Positions 17,870 to 27,100 are shown, numbered from the stretch's first letter. The stretch: 64,000 nt of DNA from Pseudomonas sp. BN411 (GCF_029871235.1 NZ_SSOM01000067.1:62001-126000); one strand, 5' to 3'. A program made the numbers and translations. The notes: generated by a model from the letters alone, not told the origin.

Positions 17870-18355
17870 ATGCTGATCGCCGCCAACAAGGCCGTGTCCA
17901 TCGACTATACCCTTACCAACGACGCCGGTGAGGTGATCGACAGTTCCGCCGGCGGCGCCCCGCTGGTGTACCTGCATGGCGCCGGCAACATCATCGCTGG
18001 CCTGGAGCGCGCCCTCGAAGGCAAGCAGGTCGGTGACGAGCTGAACGTTGCCGTCGAGCCGGAAGATGCCTACGGCGAGTTCAGCGCCGAGCTGGTTGCC
18101 ACCCTGGACCGCGCCATGTTCGAAGGCGTCGATCAACTGGAAGTCGGCATGCAGTTCCACGCTTCCGGCCCGGACGGCAGCATGCAGATCGTGACCATCC
18201 GCGACATCGACGGCGACGACGTCACCGTTGACGGCAACCACCCGCTGGCCGGCCAGCGCCTGAACTTCAAGGTCAAGGTAATCACCGTGCGTGACGCCAG
18301 CGATGAAGAGATCGCTCACGGCCACATCCACGGCGAAGGCGGTCATCACCACTGA
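17870..18355 (+). CDS. slyD: FKBP-type peptidyl-prolyl isomerase SlyD
   Basis: The 161-residue cytosolic folding helper has an FKBP domain split by an insert-in-flap chaperone domain. Visible signs are VSIDYTLTNDAGEVIDSS at the start, GLERALEGKQVGDE, EPEDAYGE and GNHPLAGQRLNF. The C-terminus is a short histidine tail (GHIHGEGGHHH) that can bind nickel, much shorter than in E. coli. An AGAAGG site lies just upstream of the ATG. It is divergent from DUF3565, and its promoter probably lies inside that gene because the gap is only 18 bp. A terminator follows. Confidence 0.94.
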   Translation: MLIAANKAVSIDYTLTNDAGEVIDSSAGGAPLVYLHGAGNIIAGLERALEGKQVGDELNVAVEPEDAYGEFSAELVATLDRAMFEGVDQLEVGMQFHASGPDGSMQIVTIRDIDGDDVTVDGNHPLAGQRLNFKVKVITVRDASDEEIAHGHIHGEGGHHH

Positions 18356-18416
18356 CCGATCGTCCGCGACTGTCGACCCGGCAAATCGCGATTCGGCTGC
18401 TAAGCTGAAAAAACCG

Positions 18417-18442
18417 AAAAGGCGCCCCGGGGCGCCTTTTTT
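18417..18442 (+). terminator. Rho-independent terminator after slyD
   Basis: AAAAGGCGCC-CC-GGGGCGCC is followed by seven T. It is a strong GC stem about 60 bp after the slyD stop and 40 bp before glutathione peroxidase. Confidence 0.85.
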
Positions 18443-18481
18443 GTCTGCTGTGAAATCCCTGAGATTTTCGAGGAGTCAGTC

Positions 18482-18964
18482 ATGAGTGCGTTTCACGACC
18501 TCAATTTGCGCGCGCTCGACGGTCAGGACCTGCCGTTGGCGCCGTACAAGGGCCAGGTGGTGCTGGTGGTGAACGTCGCCTCCAAATGCGGCCTGACCCC
18601 GCAGTACGCCGGGCTGGAAAAGCTCTACCAGCAATACCGCGACAAGGGCTTCACCGTGCTCGGCCTTCCCTGCAACCAGTTCGCCGGGCAGGAGCCGGGC
18701 AGCGAAGAAGAGATCCGCGAGTTCTGCAGCCTGAACTACGGCGTGACCTTCCCCCTGGGCAGCAAGATCGAGGTCAACGGCTCGGCACGTCACCCGCTGT
18801 ACCGCCTGCTGGCAGGCGAGGGGGCCGAGTTCCCCGGCGAGATCACCTGGAACTTCGAGAAGTTCCTCGTCGGCAAGGACGGCCGCGTACTGGCGCGCTT
18901 CTCGCCGCGCACCGCACCGGAAGACCCTGCGCTGATCCAGGCTGTCGAAAAGGCCCTGGCCTGA
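18482..18964 (+). CDS. Glutathione peroxidase (BtuE-like)
   Basis: This 160-residue thiol peroxidase has the catalytic cysteine in VNVASKCGLTPQY (about Cys37), the Gln of LGLPCNQFAGQEPG and the Trp of ITWNFEKFLV. It is the cysteine type, not selenocysteine, and has the length of BtuE-like enzymes. It reduces hydroperoxides, in bacteria usually with thioredoxin as donor. A GAGGAG site precedes the ATG at 18482. It lies between slyD and the TetR/OYE pair as in P. aeruginosa (from memory), with a REP palindrome directly after its stop. Confidence 0.93.
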   Translation: MSAFHDLNLRALDGQDLPLAPYKGQVVLVVNVASKCGLTPQYAGLEKLYQQYRDKGFTVLGLPCNQFAGQEPGSEEEIREFCSLNYGVTFPLGSKIEVNGSARHPLYRLLAGEGAEFPGEITWNFEKFLVGKDGRVLARFSPRTAPEDPALIQAVEKALA

Positions 18965-18993
18965 TTCAACTCCCGCACTCATGAACGCTTGAC

Positions 18994-19057
18994 CGTAGGA
19001 GCCAGCTTGCTGGCGAATGCCTCACCCGGGACGTTCGCCAGCAAGCTGGCTCCTACG
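18994..19057. repeat. REP-type inverted repeat, family B
   Basis: Perfect 24-bp arms CGTAGGAGCCAGCTTGCTGG.. (18994-19017) and their complement (19034-19057) have a 16-bp loop. Related copies lie at 31418, 39355 and 39868. Confidence 0.85.
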
Positions 19058-19112
19058 TTTCCTTCCCCGGCTTTTAGTGCCCGATCAGCGTCGTCAATAG
19101 TGCTGGGCATGG

Positions 19113-19131
19113 CGAGACGACCGGTCATATG
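19113..19131. promoter_or_regulatory. Candidate operator before the TetR gene
   Basis: The 19-mer CGAGACGACCGGTCATATG is identical to the one at 19751-19769 before the OYE gene. It is centred on the palindrome ACCGGT with imperfect half sites (GACGACC/GGTCATA). A site shared by regulator and target suggests autoregulation. Confidence 0.7.
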
Positions 19132-19140
19132 CTCGCCGCC

Positions 19141-19731
19141 ATGACCAGTATCCGACTCGACAAACGCGACCTCATTCTCGCCAAGGGCTCCCAGGTGATG
19201 ACCCGCCGTGGCTATCACGGCACCGGCGTGCAGGAGATCGTCCAGGCCGCGGGTATCCCGAAGGGCTCCTTCTATCACTACTTCGCCAGCAAGGAAGACT
19301 TTGCCGTGCAGGCGCTGGAGTACCTCTACCTGCCGCGGCTGGATCGTTATGCACAGGCCCTGGGCAATTCCGCACTGAGCCCGTGCCAGCGCATCCTCGG
19401 CTATTACCGCGAGCTGCTGGCGCATTTCGCCGGGCGCGAGAAACCGGAATACCACTGTTTCATCGGCAGCCTCGGTTACGAGATGGCCGAACTCTCGCCC
19501 GCTATCGGCGAGCAGGTGGAAAGCATTCTGCAAGGCTCGGTGGACATCCTCCAGGCTTGCCTGGAAGAAGCCGTGGCCGCTGGCGAGCTGTCGGCCGATG
19601 AAGACTGCGCCAACCTCGCGGCCTTCATCGCCAACGCCTGGCAGGGCGTGCTCACGCGCCTGAAGGTAGGCGGTGGCACCGCACCCATGAACGCATTCGT
19701 CGACCGCCTGGAGCTGCTGCTCCGGGCCTGA
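19141..19731 (+). CDS. TetR-family repressor of the adjacent old yellow enzyme (NemR-like)
   Basis: This TetR-family protein of 196 residues has a helix-turn-helix seen as GYHGTGVQEIVQAAGIPKGS followed by FYHYFASKEDFAVQALEYLY, and a TetR_C_16/NemR-like ligand domain with a cysteine in EKPEYHCFIGSLGYEM. A cysteine there could sense electrophiles, as in E. coli NemR (inference). I use the ATG at 19141 because the earlier in-frame ATG (19129) lies inside the shared 19-bp operator; neither has a clear ribosome site, so the message could be leaderless. The OYE gene follows after 57 bp with its own copy of the operator. Confidence 0.88.
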   Translation: MTSIRLDKRDLILAKGSQVMTRRGYHGTGVQEIVQAAGIPKGSFYHYFASKEDFAVQALEYLYLPRLDRYAQALGNSALSPCQRILGYYRELLAHFAGREKPEYHCFIGSLGYEMAELSPAIGEQVESILQGSVDILQACLEEAVAAGELSADEDCANLAAFIANAWQGVLTRLKVGGGTAPMNAFVDRLELLLRA

Positions 19732-19750
19732 TTTTTCAATGCCTTGAAAC

Positions 19751-19769
19751 CGAGACGACCGGTCATATG
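19751..19769. promoter_or_regulatory. Second copy of the operator, before the OYE gene
   Basis: CGAGACGACCGGTCATATG is an exact copy of 19113-19131. It ends 19 bp before the OYE start codon, placing it over or next to that gene's promoter. Confidence 0.7.
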
Positions 19770-19788
19770 GCCGGCCACAGGAGAACCC

Positions 19789-20898
19789 ATGACCGCTCCC
19801 GTACAAGCCCTGTTCGAACCCTTCCGCCTCGGCGGCCTGGAACTGCCCACCCGCGTGGTGATGGCGCCGATGACCCGTTCGTTCTCCCCGGGCGGCGTGC
19901 CCAACGCCAAGGTGGTGGAGTACTACCGCCGGCGCGCCGCTGCTGGCGTCGGCCTGATCATCACCGAGGGCACCACCATCGGTCACAAGGCCTCCAACGG
20001 CTATCCCCATGTACCGCGCTTCTTCGGTGAAGACGCGCTGGCCGGCTGGAAGGAAGTCGTGGATGCCGTGCACGCCGAAGGCGGCCGCATCGTTCCGCAG
20101 CTCTGGCACGTGGGTAACGTGCGTCGTCTGGGCACCGAGCCGGACGCCAGCGTTCCCGGCTATGGCCCGACTGAGAAAGTGAAGGATGGCCAGGTAGTCA
20201 TCCACGGCATGACCAAGGACGATATCCAGGAAGTGGTGGCCGCGTACGCCCAGGCTGCCCGTGATGCCAAGGCCATCGGCATGGACGGCGTGGAAATCCA
20301 CGGCGCCCACGGCTACCTGATCGACCAGTTCTTCTGGGAGGGCACCAACCAGCGCTCCGACGAATACGGTGGCAGCCTGGCCAACCGCTCGCGCTTCGCC
20401 ATCGAAGTGATCCAGGCCATCCGCGCTGCCGTTGGCCCGGATTACCCGATCATCTTCCGCTACTCCCAGTGGAAGCAGCAGGACTACACCGCGCGCCTGG
20501 TGACCACCTCCGAGGCTCTGGGTGAGTTCCTCAAACCGCTGTCCGATGCCGGTGTGGATATCTTCCACTGCTCCACCCGCCGCTTCTGGGAGCCGGAATT
20601 CGAAGGCTCTGAGCTCAACCTGGCCGGCTGGACCCGCCAGCTCACCGGCAAGCCCACCATCACCGTCGGCAGCGTCGGCCTGGATGGCGAGTTCCTGCAG
20701 TTCATGGTCAAGACCGACAAGGTCGCCCAGCCGGCCAACATCGAAGGCCTGCTGGAGCGCCTGAACAAGGAAGAGTTCGACCTGGTCGCCGTGGGCCGTG
20801 CCCTGCTGGTGGACCCGGATTGGGCCGTGAAAGTGCGCGAAGGCCGCATGCACGACATCCTGCCGTTCAGCCGGGATGCGCTGGGTAGCCTGGTGTAA
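19789..20898 (+). CDS. NADH:flavin oxidoreductase, old yellow enzyme family (NemA/XenB-like)
   Basis: This 369-residue FMN enzyme reduces activated C=C bonds or nitro compounds with NAD(P)H. Recognisable blocks are TRVVMAPMTRSF near the N-terminus, VPQLWHVG, VEIHGAHGYLIDQFFWEGTN with the substrate-binding His and Gly, RSDEYGGSLANRSRFA, and the FMN-phosphate region DLVAVGRALLVDPDW. The ATG at 19789 follows ACAGGAG. It is controlled, by inference, by the TetR protein encoded just upstream through the duplicated operator. A terminator follows. Confidence 0.93.
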   Translation: MTAPVQALFEPFRLGGLELPTRVVMAPMTRSFSPGGVPNAKVVEYYRRRAAAGVGLIITEGTTIGHKASNGYPHVPRFFGEDALAGWKEVVDAVHAEGGRIVPQLWHVGNVRRLGTEPDASVPGYGPTEKVKDGQVVIHGMTKDDIQEVVAAYAQAARDAKAIGMDGVEIHGAHGYLIDQFFWEGTNQRSDEYGGSLANRSRFAIEVIQAIRAAVGPDYPIIFRYSQWKQQDYTARLVTTSEALGEFLKPLSDAGVDIFHCSTRRFWEPEFEGSELNLAGWTRQLTGKPTITVGSVGLDGEFLQFMVKTDKVAQPANIEGLLERLNKEEFDLVAVGRALLVDPDWAVKVREGRMHDILPFSRDALGSLV

Positions 20899-20914
20899 GG
20901 CACTGGTATGAAGG

Positions 20915-20938
20915 AGCCCCGCTTAGGCGGGGCTTTTT
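20915..20938 (+). terminator. Rho-independent terminator after the OYE gene
   Basis: The stem AGCCCCGC-TTA-GGCGGGGCT, with one base unpaired, is followed by T5. Confidence 0.85.
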
Positions 20939-20976
20939 GCTTGTGAGCTGACCTGGGTCCCAGCAGGGCTCCGTTT

Positions 20977-21089
20977 CCCTCACCCCAGCCCCGCTCTGCG
21001 CCCCAGCCTGATCGCTTCGCGCTCAGGCGTTCATCGGCACCGGAAGCGGTGCTTCCGAAAGCGTGCCTCTTCACCCCAGAGGGAGAGGG
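20977..21089. repeat. 113-bp hairpin element, copy 1
   Basis: It has the outer arms of repeat family C (CCCTCACCCCAGCCCC ... CAGAGGGAGAGGG) around an inner ~75-bp piece with two hairpins, GCCTGA..TCAGGC and CCGGAAGC..GCTTCCGA. Copy 2 lies inverted at 47721-47833 with the same length and three base differences by eye. Confidence 0.8.
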
Positions 21090-21129
21090 AGCAGAACGTG
21101 CAGGACTGAGAAAACGTGCCAGGCGCGAG

Positions 21130-21172
21130 TCACCCCTCGCCCGCTTGCGGGAGAGGGGCCGGGGGAGAGGGC
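21130..21172. repeat. REP-type repeat, family C (CTCGCCCGCTTGCGGGAG form)
   Basis: The hairpin CCCTCGCCCGCTTGCGGGAG sits inside CACCCC..GGGGCCGGGGG arms. The same form recurs at 55206-55247. Together with the 113-bp element it fills the ~390-bp gap between the OYE gene and degV. I see no gene in that gap. Confidence 0.7.
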
Positions 21173-21292
21173 AGCCAATCCCGCTCGGACTTCCCCCCAA
21201 ACCCTCTTTCAGTTGGGCTGACATCACACCCTTCGGCGGTCACTGTGCGCGCATCACAACAAGCGCCGGCACACCGGCCGAAGGAGTAACCC

Positions 21293-22252
21293 ATGCGCAT
21301 TGGCCTGGTAGTGGACGCCACCTGTGACCTGCCCCAGGACTTTCTGCAGAAGCACCGCATCCCGGTGCTGCCCATCCGCATCCGGCTGGGGGAGCATTCG
21401 CTGGTGGACCGTCGTGTACCCCAGGCCACCCAGGCCTTCTACAGCGAGTTGCTGCCCAAGGCCGGGCCGGCGGATCGCAGCGAGCCTCTGCAGGTCATGG
21501 AAATGCAGGAGTGGTTCCTGGAGGAGCTGGTCACCCGCTACGACCACGTGATCTGCCTGACCATCTCCTCCCAGCGCAGCCCGATCTTCGAGCACGCCAC
21601 CCAGGCCTCTTTCGGCCTGCTCCAGCGTTACCGCGACCGCCGCGCAGCGGCAGGCGTGGCCGGGCATTTCGCGATGCGGGTGGTGGATGGCGGCAACATC
21701 TTCGCCGGCACCGCCGTGCTGGCCGCCGAGGCCATGCGGCTGATTGGCGATGGCGCCCATCCCAACGCCGTGCGGACGCGGCTGGAGCAGTTGTCTGGGC
21801 AGGTCTGCACCTTCCTGCTGCCCGACGACCTCGGGCATCTGCGCCAACGTGGCTTCCAGAAGGGTGAGCGCAGCGGCCTGCTCGATCGCCTGCGTGGGGC
21901 AGCACTGGGGCTGGGGTCGCTACTGGACGTGAAGCCGGTGATCAGTGTGCTGCAGGGCGAAGACAAGCCCGTATCCCTGGCACCCAGCTTCGACAAGGCG
22001 GCGGAAAAACTGTTTGCTCACGCCCGCTCGCGGGTGCTGTCCGGAGAGTTGCTAGCGCCGCAGTTGTGCATGAGTTTTGCCGGGGAGCTATCGCTGGTTC
22101 GCGACCTGCCAGGCTTCGCCGAATTGGAGGCGGCCTGTATAGAGCTGGGTGTGACACTGCATCTGGCGATGCTCAGTCCGACGGGGGCGATCAACCTTGG
22201 ACGCGGCGCCCTGAGCCTGGCTTACGCCGCGCCCCCTGCCGCGTTCTCCTAA
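21293..22252 (+). CDS. DegV-family fatty-acid-binding protein
   Basis: This 319-residue protein of the DegV/FakB type begins MRIGLVVDATCDLPQDFL, where the T/S-C-D-L loop contacts the bound lipid carboxylate. It continues with VITCxxISS-like text (DHVICLTISSQRSPIF) and the usual two-domain plan. In Gram-positives such proteins present fatty acids to a kinase; no kinase partner is visible here, so a lipid-carrier role is only inferred. The start follows AAGGAG at 21281. Its stop overlaps by four bases the stop of the converging glycosyltransferase gene. Confidence 0.9.
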   Translation: MRIGLVVDATCDLPQDFLQKHRIPVLPIRIRLGEHSLVDRRVPQATQAFYSELLPKAGPADRSEPLQVMEMQEWFLEELVTRYDHVICLTISSQRSPIFEHATQASFGLLQRYRDRRAAAGVAGHFAMRVVDGGNIFAGTAVLAAEAMRLIGDGAHPNAVRTRLEQLSGQVCTFLLPDDLGHLRQRGFQKGERSGLLDRLRGAALGLGSLLDVKPVISVLQGEDKPVSLAPSFDKAAEKLFAHARSRVLSGELLAPQLCMSFAGELSLVRDLPGFAELEAACIELGVTLHLAMLSPTGAINLGRGALSLAYAAPPAAFS

Positions 22253-23436
22253 GCCTGCGGGGGCAGGGTGCTGCCGACCGGCGCTTCCAGTTCAGGCCGG
22301 CGCGCGTGCAGCAGGTATTGCTCGAATTGCTGGACGATGGCCTCCCAGCCTTGGCGACCGGCGTGCATGCGCGCATTGAGGCGAACACGGCGCAGGCATT
22401 CCGGGTCTTCCAGCAGCCAGGTGGCGGCCTCGATGAAGCTGGCTGGCTCATCGGGCAGGGCCAGCGCCCCGTTGTGCCCGTGGCGAATGTGCTGGGCGGC
22501 GGCGGCCTGGTCGAAGGCCACCACCGCAAGACCGGATGCCAGGGCTTCCAGCACCACGTTGCCGAAGGTTTCCGACAGGCTGGGGAACAGGAACAGGTCC
22601 CCCGAGGCATAGTGCCGTGCCAGTTCCTCGCCGCGCTGAACGCCGCAGAAGATGGCTTCGGGCAGGGCACGTTGGAGCTGCGTTCGCTGGGGGCCATCGC
22701 CCACCACTACCAACTTCAGGTGCTGCTGTGGATAACGCTGTTGCAGGCGCTGAAACGTGTCGCCGAGCAGACTGAGGTTCTTTTCCGCAGCCAGGCGACC
22801 GACATGGATCACCACGATGTCCTGCTCACCTGCGCCCCACTGCGCACGCAGGTCCGGGCAGCGGCGGGCAGGGTTGAACAACTGGCCGTCCACTCCGCGG
22901 GACAGCAGCTGCAGGCGCTCGAAGCCGCGCCGGGTGAGGTCCTGCAGCTGGCTGACGCTGGGAACCAGGGTCAGCCGCGTGGCGTTGTGAAACCAGCGCA
23001 GGTAATTGGTCAGCAACCGGGTCAGCAGACCGGCGCCGTAGTGGCCGGTGTACTGCTGGAAATTGGTGTGGAAGCCGCTCACCACCGGAATTCCCAGGCG
23101 CCGTGCAGCGCGCAGGGCGGAGAAGCCCAGCGGGCCCTCGGTGGCGATGTAGAGCACATCCGGCTTGCGCTGGCGCCAGCGGCGCAACAGCTTGTGCAGG
23201 CAGGACTGGCCCCATTGCAGGCCGGGGTAGCCCGGCAGCGGCCAGCCGCGAATCAGCAGCAGGTCATCGTCGCTCCTGCGGCCGTGGTCGCAGGACTGGC
23301 GCGGACGCACCAGCTGCAGCCGGTGGCCGGCGGCCCGCAGGCCGTCGCAGAGGCGGCCAAGGGTATTGGCCACGCCATTGACTTCGGGCAGGAAGGTTTC
23401 GCTGATCAGCGAGATGTACAGGGGCGCTATGGTCAT
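22249..23436 (-). CDS. Family 4-type glycosyltransferase
   Basis: This 395-residue retaining GT-B glycosyltransferase starts ISLISETFLPEVNGVANTLG, typical of the GT4 acceptor domain. It ends with the donor-binding region IVVIHVGRLAAEKNLSLLGD, FLFPSLSETFGNVVLEALAS and PCL-like loops. It resembles enzymes adding sugars to lipids such as diacylglycerol. Position after degV matches the glycosyltransferase gene of the P. aeruginosa locus (from memory). It converges with degV (4-bp stop overlap) and diverges from the small secreted protein across a 365-bp gap. Confidence 0.9.
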   Translation of the reverse strand: MTIAPLYISLISETFLPEVNGVANTLGRLCDGLRAAGHRLQLVRPRQSCDHGRRSDDDLLLIRGWPLPGYPGLQWGQSCLHKLLRRWRQRKPDVLYIATEGPLGFSALRAARRLGIPVVSGFHTNFQQYTGHYGAGLLTRLLTNYLRWFHNATRLTLVPSVSQLQDLTRRGFERLQLLSRGVDGQLFNPARRCPDLRAQWGAGEQDIVVIHVGRLAAEKNLSLLGDTFQRLQQRYPQQHLKLVVVGDGPQRTQLQRALPEAIFCGVQRGEELARHYASGDLFLFPSLSETFGNVVLEALASGLAVVAFDQAAAAQHIRHGHNGALALPDEPASFIEAATWLLEDPECLRRVRLNARMHAGRQGWEAIVQQFEQYLLHARRPELEAPVGSTLPPQA

Positions 23437-23801
23437 GCAGCCAGTGTCGGTACTGGCGATGTAGCCCGTATGACAGCGGGATGACCGATGAATGACGTAG
23501 CCTTCGGACGCGGTCCACGAGGACGCCTGTCGCCCGCTGCCGGGTGCTTTGCCGGACCCTCCTAGACTTGTTAGGGCATGTCCCTCATGCCGGCGGGGCC
23601 GCGTAATCCTTTGCTTTCAAGCACAGGCCAGCGGATGGCCCTGCAGTGACCACGTCCCTCCTGATGTGATGGGCAATGCATCTACGCCGGACCCCCACCG
23701 GCAGTGGATCGATCCAGCCGACGGACTTTTCCCGTCCGGGGCTGGGTGCCCCGCCTCTACGGCCAGGTAGAGGCTCACTCTGAATCTCCCGGAGGTTCGA
23801 G
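23437..23801. other. 365-bp intergenic region between glycosyltransferase and small secreted protein
   Basis: No convincing gene lies in this gap. Its left half must hold the glycosyltransferase promoter (read leftward). Its right half holds the cluster of three hairpins described separately and a CCGGAGG ribosome-binding site before the ATG at 23802. Confidence 0.6.
23720..23774 (+). promoter_or_regulatory. Hairpin-rich 5' leader of the small secreted protein gene
   Basis: Three hairpins stand side by side. The first is GACGG/CCGTC (or the alternative CGGAC/GTCCG) at 23720-23738. The second is CGGGGC-TGGGT-GCCCCG at 23737-23753. The third is GCCTCTAC-GGCCAG-GTAGAGGC at 23753-23774, an exact 8-bp stem. 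They end 28 bp before the start codon. I do not recognise a known riboswitch class. Confidence 0.45.
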
Positions 23802-24164
23802 ATGAACAAAGTGCTCCTTATAAGCGGATTCGCGGCCTGCCTGCCCCTGGTGGCATTCGCCGATGCCAGCATGGAGGCTGAGTTGAACGGCCTCGATATC
23901 GACCTGGCGCTGAGTACGCCGTTGATCCATAACGTCGATGCTTCTGCCATCAGCCGGGGCGGCAGTCAGATTCTCAAACTCACCAACCGCGGTGCGCAGG
24001 CTGCCCTGTGCGAAGTCGGACCGGGTGTGGCTGACGCCATGCGCCCGGCGGGCAAGCGAGTGCTGCTCGAACCGGGCACCAGCGCCCTGGTTATCGTCGA
24101 CAGTCGGCCAATCGGCCGGAGCACGAACGCCAGGCTTTCCTGCACGCCCGAACGGAGTTCATAG
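23802..24164 (+). CDS. Small secreted protein of unknown function
   Basis: This 120-residue protein begins with a clean signal peptide (MNKVLLISGFAACLPLVAFA, cleavage likely after AFA). The mature part has two cysteines (ALCEVGPG and RLSCTPE) that can form one disulfide in the periplasm. The pattern LKLTNRG..A.CEVG..PG....PG resembles a family of small Pseudomonas exported proteins that databases often mislabel as 3-phosphoglycerate kinase; I recall this only loosely. There is no kinase motif. A GGAGG site precedes the start and a hairpin-rich leader lies upstream. Confidence 0.72.
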   Translation: MNKVLLISGFAACLPLVAFADASMEAELNGLDIDLALSTPLIHNVDASAISRGGSQILKLTNRGAQAALCEVGPGVADAMRPAGKRVLLEPGTSALVIVDSRPIGRSTNARLSCTPERSS

Positions 24165-24237
24165 CCTCATCCCCGGCAGGGTGCCCACGGGTTTCACTGG
24201 GTACCCTGCCGCGACTTGCGGTGATCGAGCCGCAGCC

Positions 24238-24984
24238 TTACTTCACCAGCGCCTTGTCGCCGCCCTCGCGCACCCAGAACAGGGTCGCACCGGCCACGGC
24301 GGCCGGCATCATCAGGATGTTCACGAAGGGAATCATCAGCGCCAGGTAGGTGATGCCGCCAAAACCCAGGCTCTGCCAGCGCTTCTCGCGCAGCCAGGCG
24401 AGCATCTCGTTCCAGCCCAGCTTGTGGTTGTCCGCCGGGTAGTCGATGTATTGCACCGCCATCATCCAGACGCCGAAAACGATCCACAGCGGCGCGGCCA
24501 CCAGGTTGACCACGGGGATGAAGGACAGGATCAGCAGGGCGGCGGCCCGTGGCAGGAAATAGGCCAGCTTGCGCAATTCGCGGCCCACGGTGCGCGGAAT
24601 CATCGCCATCAGTTCGGCCCAGCTGAAGGCTGGGAATTCGTCCTTGCCGCGTACCACCACTTCCACCTTTTCCGCGAGGAAGCCGTTGAACGGCGCAGCG
24701 ATGATGTTGGCCAGCATGGTGAAGCTGAAGAACACCAGCACCAGGACCAGCAGCACGAAGAGTGGCCAGAGCAGGTACTGGAGGAAGCTCAGCCAGTCGG
24801 GGAGGTTGGGCATGAAGGCATCGACCCAGCCGCTGAACTCCTGCAGGGCGAAGCCGATAAGGGCGGCGAACAGCAGGAGGTTGACGGTCAGCGGTAGCAG
24901 GACGAACAGGCGCAGTCCGGGGCTGAGAACCAGTTTCAGTCCTTCGCCGAGGTACTGCGGTCCGGAAAGTGCGGGTGCAGGCAT
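24238..24984 (-). CDS. cysZ: Sulfate transporter CysZ
   Basis: This 248-residue inner-membrane protein brings sulfate in for cysteine synthesis. It has the CysZ plan: [21 protein letters not shown] at the start, hydrophobic helices at about 25-50 and 70-100, the conserved [17 protein letters not shown] segment after helix two, and two more helices near [20 protein letters not shown] and the C-terminus. The product ends KALVK. It is divergent from trxB with a 287-bp gap in which I see no gene. The order cysZ-trxB is as in P. aeruginosa (from memory). Confidence 0.92.
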   Translation of the reverse strand: MPAPALSGPQYLGEGLKLVLSPGLRLFVLLPLTVNLLLFAALIGFALQEFSGWVDAFMPNLPDWLSFLQYLLWPLFVLLVLVLVFFSFTMLANIIAAPFNGFLAEKVEVVVRGKDEFPAFSWAELMAMIPRTVGRELRKLAYFLPRAAALLILSFIPVVNLVAAPLWIVFGVWMMAVQYIDYPADNHKLGWNEMLAWLREKRWQSLGFGGITYLALMIPFVNILMMPAAVAGATLFWVREGGDKALVK

Positions 24985-25148
24985 GGTGGTCCCTCAAGGT
25001 TGCAAACGCGCCGACCTTAACGGCTTTGCCCTCGGCGTGGAAAGCCTGGAAAAGGCTCGGAACAAATTTGATCGCGGCTTTGCAAATAGGTGTCACCTAT
25101 GGCCGGGATTGAGAGCGGGTATTTCCGCTATCGCACGCCCCCCGGTAA

Positions 25149-26219
<1,071 letters not shown>

Positions 26220-26235
26220 AAAGCGCTTGATGAGG

Positions 26236-26261
26236 AAAGCCCCGCCAATGCGGGGCTTTTT
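26236..26261 (+). terminator. Rho-independent terminator after trxB
   Basis: AAAGCCCCGC-CAAT-GCGGGGCTTTTT is a perfect stem with a T-run. Confidence 0.9.
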
Positions 26262-26285
26262 CTTTGAGGCCGTGCAGAGCTCTTC

Positions 26286-26354
26286 GTAGGTTGGCGCTGA
26301 GCGCAGCGAAGCCCAACGACGATGTGTTGGGCTTCGTACCTCTGCCCAACCTAC
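26286..26354. repeat. REP-type inverted repeat, family D
   Basis: The ends GTAGGTTGG and CCAACCTAC are inverted, with an inner GAAGCCCAAC/GTTGGGCTTC hairpin. A second copy is at 41433-41512. Confidence 0.8.
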
Positions 26355-26366
26355 TGCAGGCTCGCC

Positions 26367-26954
26367 TCAGGCCCAGGTATTCAACGACAACGTCCGCGCG
26401 CTCATGCGCTGGTACAGGCCCTGGGCTTCCAGCAGCAGGGACTGGCGGTCCACTGTCAGTTCGATGGCCTTGCGGCCTTCCGCCTCGCAGCGATAGAGGC
26501 TGTTCTGGGCTTGCTGGCGCAGGCAGTGGTAGCGCAACTGGCGGGCTTCCACCCGCAGGCTCGGCAGGTCGATGTAGGCGACCTGCAATTGCTCGCTCTG
26601 GCCGGTGTCCAGTCCGCAGCGCTGCAGGGCCGGCGTGTGGGTGAAGGGCGTGGCGGAGAGCATCACCAGTTGGCACTGGTCGAGGTCGTGGCGGCGCTGG
26701 CCGTTCAGCAACCAGCGTCCGCGGATATCGCGCTCCAGGCGCAGGCTGCGCGAGCCATGGTTTTCCACCTTCAGCCAGAGATGACGGAAGCGCCAGCGCG
26801 GGTCGCTGTCCAGCACGTAGGTGGCGGCGATGCTCTGGCCGTTGCGGTTCTGCACCAGATGGCTGCTGGCGTGGATGCCCTGTTCATCCATGGACAGACG
26901 CAGGCTTTCCACGCCGGACGTCGTCAGGGGCTTCCATACGAGGGTTTGCTGCAT
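26367..26954 (-). CDS. Putative glycolipid-binding family protein (DUF1089/PF06475-like)
   Basis: This cytosolic protein of 195 residues starts MQQTLVWKPLTTSGVESLRL, the W-x-x-L..E.L opening of this family. It carries LERDIRGRWLLNG, the C-x-L-V-M-L..TPFTHTPAL block matching the family's DvDL..tPfTNTLP, and VAYIDLPSLRVEARQLRYHC near the end. The founding annotation as glycolipid-binding is itself weak, so the role is open. The ATG at 26954 has a GGAG site about 10 bases upstream; the frame before it is not family-like. It is a lone gene between a REP element and the hopJ-type pair. Confidence 0.8.
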   Translation of the reverse strand: MQQTLVWKPLTTSGVESLRLSMDEQGIHASSHLVQNRNGQSIAATYVLDSDPRWRFRHLWLKVENHGSRSLRLERDIRGRWLLNGQRRHDLDQCQLVMLSATPFTHTPALQRCGLDTGQSEQLQVAYIDLPSLRVEARQLRYHCLRQQAQNSLYRCEAEGRKAIELTVDRQSLLLEAQGLYQRMSARTLSLNTWA

Positions 26955-27100
26955 CCGTGCGCTCCGCAAGTGGTGTTGTCGCTGGCCAATCGTGTGGGAG
27001 CGATCAGGCCAAGCATCCACAACAGATGAGAATCCTACTCGTTTGGTAGAAAAGTGCTGTCAGCCATTGCCGACAAAAAGCGGAAGCCAAAGCGTAAGAG

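Noticed and set aside
17852..18352. Upstream extension of the DUF3565 frame opposite slyD
   Set aside because: SlyD is a certain gene; the antisense extension has no family match. Only the last 91 codons were kept.
23802..24164. 3-phosphoglycerate kinase
   Set aside because: Similar small proteins carry this label in databases, but the 120-residue exported product has no kinase fold or motif.
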